Made by a program: the position numbers and the translations under genes. From Patulibacter medicamentivorans (GTDB lineage: Bacteria; Actinomycetota; Thermoleophilia; Solirubrobacterales; Solirubrobacteraceae): DNA of 47,091 nt. The stretch lies in the NCBI RefSeq assembly GCF_000240225.1, contig NZ_AGUD01000051.1, positions 1 to 47,091 of the forward strand, given 5' to 3'. Below the pieces are notes generated by a model that was given only the letters and a program-made list of their open reading frames with translations, was not told the origin of the DNA and ran no database searches. This document shows, one piece after another, positions 25,156 through 32,735 of the stretch; the stretch's first letter is position 1, and every line of letters begins with the position of its first letter.

Positions 25156-26031
25156 TCAGGCGGCCTCGGCCAGCGCCGCGAGCAGCTCGTCGCTGGCGTC
25201 GGCCACGTAGACCGGCACCGCCCAGCCGGTCAGATCGACATGCAGGTCCTCGGTCACGTCGACAACCAGCTCGCCGCCGTCCAGCTCGACGGTGACGCTC
25301 TCGCGGTCGCTCTGCGATCCGCCCCCGCCGCCCGCCAACACGTAGGCGACCGCGGCGCCCGACGCCCCCGTCCCGGAGGACATCGTCTCGCCGACCCCGC
25401 GCTCGAAGATCCGGGCGCGGATCCGCCCCGGCGCCAGCTCGCTGTACCACGAGACGTTGGTGCGGTTCGGGAACGACGCGTGGCGCTCGATCGCCGGGCC
25501 GATCGCCGGCAGGTCGAGCGCGTCCAGCTCCGCCCGGTCGGCGACCGCGATCGAGCACTGCGGGTTGCCGACCTTGACGTGCTGGAACGACCAGCGCAGG
25601 CCGTCGACCGCCTCGATCGTGCCGCGACCGTCGTCCGGACCCGACGGGAAGTCGTCGCTGACCAGGCGCGCCCGGCCCATGTCGACCCGGCAGGTCGTGT
25701 CGGAGAGGATCGTCGGGCGGATCTCGCCGGCGACCGTGGTGATCGAGAACTGGCTGCGATCGGTCCAGCCGCGGCGGACGAGGTACATGATCGCCTCGCG
25801 CGCGCCGTTGCCGGACAGCTCCGCCTCGGACCCGTCCGGGTTGAGGATCCGCAGGTCGGCGATCGATCCCGGATCGGTCGGCGGGGACAGCTCCAGGACG
25901 CCGTCGCCGCCGGGGCCGACGTGCGGGTCGCAGAGCATCCGGGCGCGGGCGGCGGTCAGCTCGAACGGCAGGCGCTCTCTCTCGACGATCAGGTAGTCGT
26001 TGCCGAGGGCCTGCCACTTCTCGAACCGCAT
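25156..26031 (-). CDS. dapF: Diaminopimelate epimerase homologue with both catalytic cysteines replaced by serine
   Basis: 291 residues, full length, no frame disruption. DapF landmarks are present: FEKWQALGNDYLIVE at the N-terminus, LNPDGSEAEL, VGNPQC and FERGVGETMSSGTGASG. In characterised DapF the two acid/base residues are cysteines in CGNGxR and ACGTG/SGA. Here the first reads LSGNGAR (Ser73) and the second SSGTGA (Ser219). The usual GNPH histidine is Gln158. All other substrate-contact motifs are kept. It should convert LL- to meso-DAP, the last step before cross-link formation, and no other epimerase is visible in the window. Either serine chemistry, a changed substrate or loss of activity is implied. 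TAGACT (26039-26044) lies 7 bases before the ATG. Confidence 0.88.
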   Translation of the reverse strand: MRFEKWQALGNDYLIVERERLPFELTAARARMLCDPHVGPGGDGVLELSPPTDPGSIADLRILNPDGSEAELSGNGAREAIMYLVRRGWTDRSQFSITTVAGEIRPTILSDTTCRVDMGRARLVSDDFPSGPDDGRGTIEAVDGLRWSFQHVKVGNPQCSIAVADRAELDALDLPAIGPAIERHASFPNRTNVSWYSELAPGRIRARIFERGVGETMSSGTGASGAAVAYVLAGGGGGSQSDRESVTVELDGGELVVDVTEDLHVDLTGWAVPVYVADASDELLAALAEAA

Positions 26032-26038
26032 CGGCGGG

Positions 26039-26044
26039 AGTCTA
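26039..26044 (-). promoter_or_regulatory. -10 element (TAGACT) of dapF
   Basis: TAGACT on the minus strand, seven bases before ATG at 26031. Confidence 0.5.
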
Positions 26045-26082
26045 CGCGGGGATATCGGACACCAGCCCGCGCCGCGCCGCCC

Positions 26083-27012
26083 TCAGCCCTCCAGCAGCGG
26101 CGCGACGATCCGCGCGGCGACCAGGTCGAGATCGGGGTCGTCGGTCAGGTCGACCACCTCGACCCCGGGCAGCTTGCGCATCCAGGTCAGCTGGCGCTTG
26201 ACGTAGCGGCGGGTGTCGCGTCGCATCCGGTCCTCGTCGCCGTCGAGCAGGGGCTCGAACCCGTGGGCCTTGCGCGCGGTCGCCGAGACCCCGGCCGCGA
26301 CCGCGGCACGGACCTCGTCGGCGGCCCCGGCCGCGAGCATCGCGTCGATCCGCAGGTCGATCCGGGCGCGCAGCTGGTCGCGGTCGCGGACCAGCCCGAC
26401 CAGTCGGGTCGGGTAACGGACGTCGTCGGTCCAGAGCCGGTTCGGCGCGTCGGGGTCGGGCTCGTGCAGCTCCCCCAGCTCGTGCAGCTCGAGCGTCCGC
26501 ACCAACCGCGAGCGGTCGGCGGGGGCGATCCGCGCGGCCGCCCACGGCGCGACCGCGGCCAGGCGAGCGTGCAGCGCCCGCGGTCCGTCGGCGGCCAGCT
26601 CGGCCTCGAGCCGGGCGCGGATCTCGGGCGGGGCCGGCGGTCGCAGCGCGAGCTCGGTCAGCGCCGCCCGCAGGTAGAGCCCGGTGCCGCCGACCACCAC
26701 CGGCGTCCGCCCGGCCGCCAGGGCGCGGTCGATCTCCTCGTGCGCCATCCCCGCGAAGCGCCCGGCGGAGCACGTCTCCGAGATCGGCAGCACGCTCACC
26801 AGCCGGTGCTCCAGCTCGTCCTGGTCGAGGGCGTCGCGGGCCCCGGTCAGCGTCTCGATCCCGCGGTAGACCTGCATCGCATCGGCCGAGATCGCCAGCG
26901 GATCGTGTCCGGCGGCCCGCAGCGCGCGGCCGACCGCGACCGCGACGGCCGTCTTGCCGACCGCCGTCGGGCCGAACAGCGCGACGATCCGGGGACGAAC
27001 GGGGGCCTCCAT
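26083..27012 (-). CDS. miaA: tRNA dimethylallyltransferase
   Basis: 309 residues. P-loop GPTAVGKT (14-21), then SADAMQVYRG (the DxxQxYxx substrate motif), VVVGGTGLYLRA, and a C-terminal RRYVKRQLTWMRK that contacts tRNA. It adds dimethylallyl to A37 of tRNAs reading UNN codons; MiaB, 3 kb away on the same strand, then methylthiolates it. The start is only 23 bp from the divergent FIST gene start, so the two promoters must overlap. Confidence 0.95.
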   Translation of the reverse strand: MEAPVRPRIVALFGPTAVGKTAVAVAVGRALRAAGHDPLAISADAMQVYRGIETLTGARDALDQDELEHRLVSVLPISETCSAGRFAGMAHEEIDRALAAGRTPVVVGGTGLYLRAALTELALRPPAPPEIRARLEAELAADGPRALHARLAAVAPWAAARIAPADRSRLVRTLELHELGELHEPDPDAPNRLWTDDVRYPTRLVGLVRDRDQLRARIDLRIDAMLAAGAADEVRAAVAAGVSATARKAHGFEPLLDGDEDRMRRDTRRYVKRQLTWMRKLPGVEVVDLTDDPDLDLVAARIVAPLLEG

Positions 27013-27022
27013 CGACCGCGAG

Positions 27023-27028
27023 TATGGT
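27023..27028 (+). promoter_or_regulatory. -10 element (TATGGT) of the FIST gene
   Basis: TATGGT, seven bases, ATG at 27036. It lies within the 23-bp gap to the divergent miaA start. Confidence 0.5.
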
Positions 27029-27035
27029 GAATCGG

Positions 27036-28202
27036 ATGCCCGTCGTCGTCGCCACCGGCTACTCGTCCGCGGTCGATCCCGAGACCGGGGTCGCGCTCGC
27101 GGCCCGCCAGGCGCAGGTCGGTCTCGGCGGCGCGAGCTGCGATCTGGCGATCGTCTTCGTCTCCGGCGACCACGTGACGGAGGTCGACGCCGTGATGGCG
27201 ACGATCCACGAGGTCCTCGCCCCGGACGAGCTGGTCGGCTGCTCGAGCGGCGGGCTGATCGCCGGCGGCCAGGAGCACGAGCACGGCACCGGAGTCGCGA
27301 TCTGGGCGATCTCCGTCGACGAGGGCCGCGCCGACGTCTTCGAGCTGCGGACCCGGCCGGTCGAGGACGGCCTGGCGCTGCTGGGGATGCCCGATCCGGA
27401 CGCCGGCACCAGCTCGGCGATCATCCTGCTCGCCGACGCCTCGCGGCTGCCGCTCGAGGGGACCCTGCGGGCCTTCGAGGAGCACCTGCCCGGCGTGCCG
27501 CTGATCGGCGGGGTGCCGTCGATGGTCCCGCCCGACGGCCGCCCGCTGCTGCACGACCGCGGCGCGACCGACGCGGCCGCGATCGGGATCCGCTTCTCCG
27601 GGGTCGAGGTGCTGCCGTGCGTGTCGCAGGGCGCGCGTCCGATCGGCCCGGAGCTGGCGGTGACCGCCGGCGAGGGCGGCGTGATCCAGGAGCTGGCCGG
27701 GCGTCCGGCGATCGAGGCCCTGCGCGAGACGGTCGACGGCCTCGGCGCCGAGGACCAGGCGCGGATCCGCCACGGGCTGCTGCTCGGCCTGGTCGTGGGA
27801 CCCGGGCGACCGGAGTACGGTGCCGGCGACTTCGTCGTCCGCGGGCTCGCCGGCGCCGATCCGGAGGCAGGCGCGGTCGTGGTCGGCGCCCCGGTCGAGG
27901 TCGGCCAGATCGCCCAGCTGCACGTCCGCGACCCCGAGACGGCGACCCGCGACCTGGAGGACGCCCTGCGCCTGCGCCGCGCCGCGGCCGGCTCCGGTCA
28001 GGTCGCCGGCGCGCTCGCCTTCACCTGCAACGGCCGCGGTCACGACATGTTCGGCCACGACCACCACGACGCCGACGCGATCCAGCGCGAGCTCGGCCCG
28101 CTGCCGCTCGCCGGGATGTTCTCCGCCGGCGAGATCGGCCCGGTCGGCGGCCGCCCGTTCGTGCACGGCTTCACGGCGACCGTCGCGGTCTTCCTCGCCT
28201 AG
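27036..28202 (+). CDS. FIST (N and C) domain sensory protein
   Basis: 388 residues; ATG at 27036 is chosen because the upstream ATG at 27024 lies inside the TATGGT box. The FIST_N domain covers about 30-215 (VGCSSGGLIAGG, AIILLADASRLPLEG, LIGGVPSMVPPDG). FIST_C covers about 225-370 and ends GQVAGALAFTCNGRGHDMFGHDHHDA and LAGMFSAGEIGPVGG. FIST proteins are proposed small-ligand (amino acid) sensors and are often fused to signalling domains. Here the two domains stand alone with no kinase or cyclase nearby, so its output is unknown. The HDHHD cluster might bind metal. Confidence 0.88.
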   Translation: MPVVVATGYSSAVDPETGVALAARQAQVGLGGASCDLAIVFVSGDHVTEVDAVMATIHEVLAPDELVGCSSGGLIAGGQEHEHGTGVAIWAISVDEGRADVFELRTRPVEDGLALLGMPDPDAGTSSAIILLADASRLPLEGTLRAFEEHLPGVPLIGGVPSMVPPDGRPLLHDRGATDAAAIGIRFSGVEVLPCVSQGARPIGPELAVTAGEGGVIQELAGRPAIEALRETVDGLGAEDQARIRHGLLLGLVVGPGRPEYGAGDFVVRGLAGADPEAGAVVVGAPVEVGQIAQLHVRDPETATRDLEDALRLRRAAAGSGQVAGALAFTCNGRGHDMFGHDHHDADAIQRELGPLPLAGMFSAGEIGPVGGRPFVHGFTATVAVFLA

Positions 28203-28207
28203 TCCGC

Positions 28208-28331
28208 GGTGGCGTCATCTCGCCGCGCCGGTTCCGCGGCGGCGTCAGCTCGCTGCGCCGAGCGCCGGCTCCTGACGCCACCTGTCCGGTGCCGCGGTCG
28301 GCTGACGCCACGCGGTCGGTGCCGCGGCATC
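28208..28331. repeat. Four-unit symmetric palindromic element
   Basis: GGCGTCA at 28211-28217 and 28241-28247, and its complement TGACGCC at 28273-28279 and 28303-28309. The units are spaced 30, 32 and 30 bp, exactly symmetric about position 28260. Flanking bases also repeat (TC/GCTCGC-GCGCCG on the left; GGTGCCGCGG on the right). It fills the gap between the FIST gene and the SDR gene. Confidence 0.65.
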
Positions 28332-28341
28332 TACCGGCCAG

Positions 28342-28347
28342 TAGGGT
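28342..28347 (+). promoter_or_regulatory. -10 element (TAGGGT) of the SDR gene
   Basis: TAGGGT, seven bases, ATG at 28355. Confidence 0.5.
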
Positions 28348-28354
28348 TTCGCCC

Positions 28355-29146
28355 ATGCAGCTCGCCGGCCGGACCGTCCTGATCACCGGAGCCACGGGTG
28401 GCCTGGGCCATGCGATCGCCCGGGCGCTGGCGCGCGAGGGCGCGACCCTGGTCCTGACCGGCCGTCGCGCGGAGGTTTTGCAGCCGCTGGCCGACGAGCT
28501 GGGCGCGGTCGCCGTCTCGGCCGACCTGTCCTCGCGCGAGGACGTCGAGCGGCTGGCGGCCGACCACGGCGAGGTCGACGTCGTCGTCCACAACGCCGCG
28601 CTGCCGGGCAGCGGGCCGCTCGACGACTACGCGCTCGAGGACGCCGACCGGGTGCTCGAGGTCAACCTGCGGGCGCCGATCGCGCTGACCCGGCTGCTGC
28701 TGCCGGCGATGAAGCGGCGCGGGTCCGGCCATCACGTCTACGTCTCCTCGATGTCGGCCAAGGTCCCGACCGCCGACGCCTCGCTCTACGCCGGGACCAA
28801 GCTCGGGCTGCGCGGCTTCGCCCAGGCCCTGCGACCGGAGCTGAAGCCGGCCGGGATCGGCGTCAGCGTCGTCTTCCCGGGCTTCATCCGCGACGCCGGC
28901 ATGTTCGCCGACACCAAGGTCGAGCTGCCGCGCGGCGTCGGCACCAACACGCCCGAGGACGTCGCGACCGCGGTCGTGCGAGCGATCGTCCGCAACAAGG
29001 GCGAGGTCGACGTCGCCCCGGTCGGGGTGCGGGCCAGCGGCCTGCTGAACGCGCTCTTCCCCGGCCTGCCCGGACGGCTCTCGGGCAAGCTCGGCGGCGA
29101 GCGGGTCGGGACGGAGATGGCCCAGGCGCAGCGCGTCAAGCGCTGA
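28355..29146 (+). CDS. Short-chain dehydrogenase/reductase
   Basis: 263 residues. A classical SDR: the cofactor loop TGATGGLGHAIA, an Arg at TGRRAEV suggesting NADP, NNAG variant HNAALPGSG, the catalytic Ser in VYVSSMSAK, and Tyr-x3-Lys in YAGTKLGLRG. PGFIRDAGM follows the active site. The C-terminal VGVRASGLLNALFPGLPGRLSGKLG resembles a subgroup acting on lipids or long-chain acyl substrates, but the substrate is not determinable. It is convergent with miaB. Confidence 0.88.
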   Translation: MQLAGRTVLITGATGGLGHAIARALAREGATLVLTGRRAEVLQPLADELGAVAVSADLSSREDVERLAADHGEVDVVVHNAALPGSGPLDDYALEDADRVLEVNLRAPIALTRLLLPAMKRRGSGHHVYVSSMSAKVPTADASLYAGTKLGLRGFAQALRPELKPAGIGVSVVFPGFIRDAGMFADTKVELPRGVGTNTPEDVATAVVRAIVRNKGEVDVAPVGVRASGLLNALFPGLPGRLSGKLGGERVGTEMAQAQRVKR

Positions 29147-29148
29147 GC

Positions 29149-29164
29149 CGCCGGTCAGCCGGCG
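29149..29164. terminator. SDR/miaB convergent hairpin
   Basis: CGCCGG-TCAG-CCGGCG, with the miaB stop codon in the loop. Confidence 0.45.
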
Positions 29165-30561
29165 AGCGTCGCCAGCAGCGACATCTCGCCGCTGAGCGTC
29201 TGCGACGTGGCGCCGGTGATCTGGACCGGGACGGTCTCCCCCGGCTGCCCGAAGCCGACGAAGTTGACGACCTTGTTGTGGCTGGTGCGGCCGCGCAGCT
29301 TGTCGGGGTCGGTCCGCGACTCGCCCTCGATCAGCACCTCGAGGGTCCGGCCGACGAACCGCTGGGTCCGCTCGCGGGCGTGGTGCTGGACCCGCTCGAC
29401 CAGCCGCTCCATCCGCTCGACCTTGACCGGATGCGGCACGAAGTCGTCGACCAACTCGGCCGCCTCGGTCCCCCGGCGCGGCGAGAAGACGAAGGTGAAG
29501 GCGCCATCGAACGCGACCGCGTCGACGACCTCGAGCGTCTCCTCGAACTCCGCCTCGGTCTCGCCCGGGAAGCCGACGATGATGTCGGTCGTGATCGCGA
29601 TGTCCGGGCACTGCTCGCGGATCATCGCCACCCGGTCGAGGTAGCGCTGCTTGTCGTACGTGCGGCGCATCCGCTTGAGGATCCGGCTGGATCCGGCCTG
29701 CAGCGGCAGGTGGATGTGCTGGCAGACCTCGGGCAGCGCGGCGTGGACCGCGACGACGTCCTCGCGGATGTCCTTCGGATGCGGTGAGGTGTAGCGGATC
29801 CGCTCGATGCCGTCGACGGCCGCGACCGCGGTCAGCAGCTCGGCGAAGGTCCGCGGACGGGTGCCGGCGGTCGGGCGCTTGGCCGCCTCGCTGAAGGCCA
29901 GCAGCGCCTCGGGCAGCGGCTCGGTCGTGCGCAGGTCGCGGCCGTAGGCGTTGACGTTCTGCCCCAGCAGCGTGACCTCGCGAACGCCGTCGGCGGCGAG
30001 CGCGCGGACCTCGTCGAGCAGCTGCTCGAACGGCCGCGACGACTCGCGCCCGCGGGTCGAGGGCACGATGCAGTAGGAGCACTTGAGGTTGCAGCCGACG
30101 GCGATCTGGACCCACGCCTGGAAGCTGCGATCGCGCTTGGTCGGCAGGTGGGCGGGGAAGCCCTCGAACTCGAAGTAGCCCTGGGCCGACAGCGAGTCGG
30201 CCGTCAGGAACTCGGCGAGCTTGTTGATCTGGCCCGGCCCGAAGGCGACGTCGACGAACGGGAAGCGCGCGAAGACCTCGTCCTTGACCGACTGCGCCCA
30301 GCAGCCCCCGACGCCGACGACGACGCCGGGCCGCTCCTTCTTCATCCGCTTCGCGTGCCCCAGGTGGGCGAGGAACCGCGAGTCGGCCGACTCGCGGATC
30401 GAGCAGGTGTTGAAGAGGATCAGATCGGCGTCCTCGGCCGTCTCGGCGGCCCCGTAGCCCAGCGATTCGAGCATCCCGCGCATCCGCTCGGAGTCGTGCT
30501 CGTTCATCTGGCACCCGAAGGTGGTGACGTGGTAGCGCTTCGGCGTATCGGAGGAGGCCAT
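29155..30561 (-). CDS. miaB: tRNA-2-methylthio-N6-dimethylallyladenosine synthase
   Basis: 468 residues from ATG at 30561; weaker TTG/GTG codons at 30573 and 30570 would add four or three. The N-terminal UPF0004 domain holds auxiliary-cluster cysteines 17, 53 and 87 (FGCQMNEHDS, NTCSIRE, GGCWAQ). The radical-SAM cluster is CNLKCSYC (157, 161, 164). A C-terminal TRAM domain (about 400-465) binds tRNA. It adds methylthio to i6A37. The linker EAAKRPTAGTRPRTF (about 235) is an insertion relative to typical MiaB. TACCCT lies 11 bases upstream of the ATG (30573-30578). Confidence 0.95.
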   Translation of the reverse strand: MASSDTPKRYHVTTFGCQMNEHDSERMRGMLESLGYGAAETAEDADLILFNTCSIRESADSRFLAHLGHAKRMKKERPGVVVGVGGCWAQSVKDEVFARFPFVDVAFGPGQINKLAEFLTADSLSAQGYFEFEGFPAHLPTKRDRSFQAWVQIAVGCNLKCSYCIVPSTRGRESSRPFEQLLDEVRALAADGVREVTLLGQNVNAYGRDLRTTEPLPEALLAFSEAAKRPTAGTRPRTFAELLTAVAAVDGIERIRYTSPHPKDIREDVVAVHAALPEVCQHIHLPLQAGSSRILKRMRRTYDKQRYLDRVAMIREQCPDIAITTDIIVGFPGETEAEFEETLEVVDAVAFDGAFTFVFSPRRGTEAAELVDDFVPHPVKVERMERLVERVQHHARERTQRFVGRTLEVLIEGESRTDPDKLRGRTSHNKVVNFVGFGQPGETVPVQITGATSQTLSGEMSLLATLAG

Positions 30562-30572
30562 GTCGGACACCA

Positions 30573-30578
30573 AGGGTA
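30573..30578 (-). promoter_or_regulatory. -10 element (TACCCT) of miaB
   Basis: TACCCT on the minus strand, 11 bases before the ATG at 30561. Confidence 0.4.
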
Positions 30579-30607
30579 GACCGCGTCAGGCGATCGCGGC
30601 CGAGCCC

Positions 30608-30613
30608 TAGGAT
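30608..30613 (+). promoter_or_regulatory. -10 element (TAGGAT) of the DUF2200 gene
   Basis: TAGGAT, six bases, ATG at 30620. Confidence 0.5.
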
Positions 30614-30619
30614 CGGGCC

Positions 30620-30973
30620 ATGAGCCGGATCTTCACGACCAGCTTCGCCTCGGTCTATCCCCTCTACCTGGCGAAGGTGGAGCGGAAGGGTCGCTCGAAG
30701 GCCGAGCTGGATCAGGTGATCCTGTGGCTGACCGGCTTCGACGAGGCCGCGTTGCACCGCCACCTCGCGGCCGGCACGACGTTCGAGGACCTCTTCGCCG
30801 ACGCGCGCCTCAACCCGGGCGCCTCGTCGATCACCGGCGTGGTGTGCGGAGTCCGCGTCGAGGACGTCGACGATCCGCTGATGCAGAAGATCCGCTACCT
30901 GGACAAGCTGGTCGACGAGCTCGCCAAGGGAAAGGCGATGGAGAAGATCCTGCGCGGAGCGCCGCAGGGCTAG
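30620..30973 (+). CDS. DUF2200 family protein
   Basis: 117 residues. The opening [33 protein letters not shown] and the later [41 protein letters not shown] match the small bacterial DUF2200 family over its whole length. A soluble, probably all-helical protein of unknown function. It starts 58 bp from divergent miaB. Confidence 0.85.
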   Translation: MSRIFTTSFASVYPLYLAKVERKGRSKAELDQVILWLTGFDEAALHRHLAAGTTFEDLFADARLNPGASSITGVVCGVRVEDVDDPLMQKIRYLDKLVDELAKGKAMEKILRGAPQG

Positions 30974-31006
30974 TCGGCGGCGGCTCCCCCGTCGGCGGCC
31001 GGCGGA

Positions 31007-31034
31007 GGCGGCGTCCCCGCCACCGCACGCCGCC
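31007..31034. terminator. Hairpin between the DUF2200 and HtaA-like genes
   Basis: GGCGGCGT (31007-31014), 12-base loop, ACGCCGCC (31027-31034), in the convergent gap. Confidence 0.45.
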
Positions 31035-31048
31035 AGCCGTCGCCGTCC

Positions 31049-32107
31049 TCAGCGGATCGTGATCCGCGCCGACCGCGCGCCAGTGACCTTGCGGCCGGTG
31101 CGGCGCAGCGTCCAGGTCCCGTTGAGCTTCGTGCCGGACAGGACCTTGACCCGCAGCGTGCGACGACGGATCGTGCCGACGCCGGCGACCTTGCCGGTCC
31201 GTCGCGACCGCAGCTCGACCGCGAGCGTCGCGGCGGAGCCGAACGGCGCGCGCCGCAGCGTGACCGTGCGCAGCTTGGCGCTCTTGCCGGCCTTGCCGTC
31301 CGCGCCCTTCGGACCGGCCGGGCCGGCGGGCCCCATCGCTCCGGCCGGGCCGGCGGGACCCTGCGGGCCGGGCGTGCCGCCGCCGCTGCCCGGCTCCGTC
31401 TGGAGCGTCAGGCTGAAGCTGCCGAAGGTGTTGGGCGTCCGGTCCGGGCCGCTGCCCGGTCCGAAGCCGCCGTAGATGTCGGTCACCACGGTCGGCGCCA
31501 GGTTCCCGATCGTCGTCGTGCCGTCGGCGTTGGTCGTCGTCGTGGCGTTCGCGACGTCGAGCGAGAACAGCGCCGTCGAGCGGTCGTACGGGACCGTCAG
31601 GCCGGCGGTGCCGCCGTACTTGGTGCCCGACGCGTAGAGCTTGGCCGTCGCGCTGCCGTCGAAGACCACGACCGGGTTCTCGATCGAGAGCGTGTAGTCG
31701 AAGCCGATCTGCGGCGCGATGTTCGTCGAGCGGCCCTGCAGGCGGCCGATCAGCCCCACGGTCCCGGTCTTCGTGGCCGCGTCGTAGGTGCCCGCGACCG
31801 CGGGGAAGTTCCACCGCACCGGCGTGCCCTGAGCCAGAGCCGGGTCGACGACGTCGCCCCACGAGGCGCCCGTCGAGATCAAGGTCATGTTCTGCGAGCC
31901 CGGCGTCGCGTTACGGGTCATGTAGCCCGCGAACGTCCGGTCGGTGTTGGCGGGCGCGGCCGTTGAGTAGACCTTGACCGTCGACCAGGCCAGGTTGCCG
32001 CCGAGCACGCGCTCGGGTGCGGCCGTGGCCGAGGTGGCGCCGACCAGGCCGAGGGCGACGATGGCGATCGGCGCGGCGATCCGGCGAGATGGGATGGCGA
32101 GGGGCAT
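31049..32107 (-). CDS. Secreted HtaA-like protein with collagen-like repeats
   Basis: 352 residues; ATG at 32107 follows an AAGGAG ribosome site (gap 9), one of few clear ones in the window. A signal peptide ends ATSATA-AP. Residues 35-215 resemble an HtaA domain (LAWSTVKVYST, FAGYMT, TGTVGLIGRLQGR, LSIENPVVVF). A Gly-Pro-rich collagen-like stretch follows (GPQGPAGPAGAMGPAGPAGPK, about 243-263), then a basic beta domain. HtaA domains bind haem in Corynebacterium using Tyr and His, but this protein contains no histidine at all, so haem binding is doubtful. It probably sits on the cell surface. Two TTAGGG-type boxes upstream suggest iron control. Confidence 0.65.
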   Translation of the reverse strand: MPLAIPSRRIAAPIAIVALGLVGATSATAAPERVLGGNLAWSTVKVYSTAAPANTDRTFAGYMTRNATPGSQNMTLISTGASWGDVVDPALAQGTPVRWNFPAVAGTYDAATKTGTVGLIGRLQGRSTNIAPQIGFDYTLSIENPVVVFDGSATAKLYASGTKYGGTAGLTVPYDRSTALFSLDVANATTTTNADGTTTIGNLAPTVVTDIYGGFGPGSGPDRTPNTFGSFSLTLQTEPGSGGGTPGPQGPAGPAGAMGPAGPAGPKGADGKAGKSAKLRTVTLRRAPFGSAATLAVELRSRRTGKVAGVGTIRRRTLRVKVLSGTKLNGTWTLRRTGRKVTGARSARITIR

Positions 32108-32202
32108 GCGAGTTCTCCTTCGAGCGTGTTGAGCCGTCGGGCGCGCACGGCGAGGCCGCGCGGGCCACGCATCCCGACGACGCCCGGCTGCGAACCGCGC
32201 AC

Positions 32203-32246
32203 CGACGTACGGGCACCCTAACATTCAGGCCGTTCGGCTGCCCTAA
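32203..32246 (-). promoter_or_regulatory. Promoter with two DtxR/IdeR-like half-matching boxes
   Basis: On the minus strand, TTAGGGCAGCC (from 32246) and TTAGGGTGCCC (from 32221) are direct repeats 25 bp apart. The first matches the 19-base iron-repressor consensus TTAGGTTAGSCTAACCTAA at about 12 positions, the second at about 10. TAGGGT at 32215-32220 also serves as -10, giving a leader of about 100 bases to the HtaA-like gene. Confidence 0.35.
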
Positions 32247-32387
32247 TGAACGGCGCTTCGGCTTGCGTCTGCGGCCAGCGACCGCGGTCACGGCCGGCCC
32301 GGGGAGTGGCCCCGCCGGTCGTGGTCGGCCCTGAACAATCCCAGTCCGCCGCCATGAACCATGTCATCACCGCCTACGGCACCCCCC

Positions 32388-32714
32388 ATGTCTCCTGACC
32401 ACGAATCGCCTGACGAAATCGCGGCCTTCGCTGCCGACTACGTCCGCCGCGAGTTCGACAGCCTCCGCGAGTGGTTCGTTCGCGACGGCGTCACGATGCT
32501 CGACGTCCACGCCGAACCGGTCGCCGACCGGGAGTCGTGGGACCTCGTGATCGTCCTCCGACGCGACGGCGTCGACGGCAACCGCCAACTCCGCTTCGAC
32601 CTCGCCCGTCGCCTCGGCAGCGCCTCGGACCCGAGCGAGATCGCGCGCGACGTCATGCAGTGGATGGGCGAATGGTCACCCGTGCGGTTCGAGGCGCTGC
32701 GGCGGGCGCCCTAG
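32388..32714 (+). CDS. Small acidic hypothetical protein
   Basis: 108 residues from ATG at 32388; an in-frame ATG at 32361 would add nine. Soluble, with an N-terminal helix (DEIAAFAADYVRREFDSLREWF), a beta stretch (VTMLDVHAEPVADRESWDLVIVLRRDG) and a C-terminal helix ending in PVRFEALRRAP. Codon use is less GC-biased (several TTC/CAA/GAA choices) than in neighbouring genes, which may point to recent arrival. Not recognised. The 280 bp upstream, shared with the divergent HtaA-like gene, hold the TTAGGG boxes and a CCGTTC/GAACGG inverted repeat (32230-32253). Confidence 0.6.
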   Translation: MSPDHESPDEIAAFAADYVRREFDSLREWFVRDGVTMLDVHAEPVADRESWDLVIVLRRDGVDGNRQLRFDLARRLGSASDPSEIARDVMQWMGEWSPVRFEALRRAP

Positions 32715-32735
32715 CCGCCCCGCGCTCCCCCGCCC

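Noticed and set aside
28211-28309. Units at 30-bp spacing considered as a short CRISPR array
   Set aside because: Only two units face each way, they are mirror-arranged, the conserved part is seven bases, and no cas gene is present.
31049-32107. Assigning haem binding to the HtaA-like protein
   Set aside because: The complete translation contains no histidine, and the domain match is only by eye.
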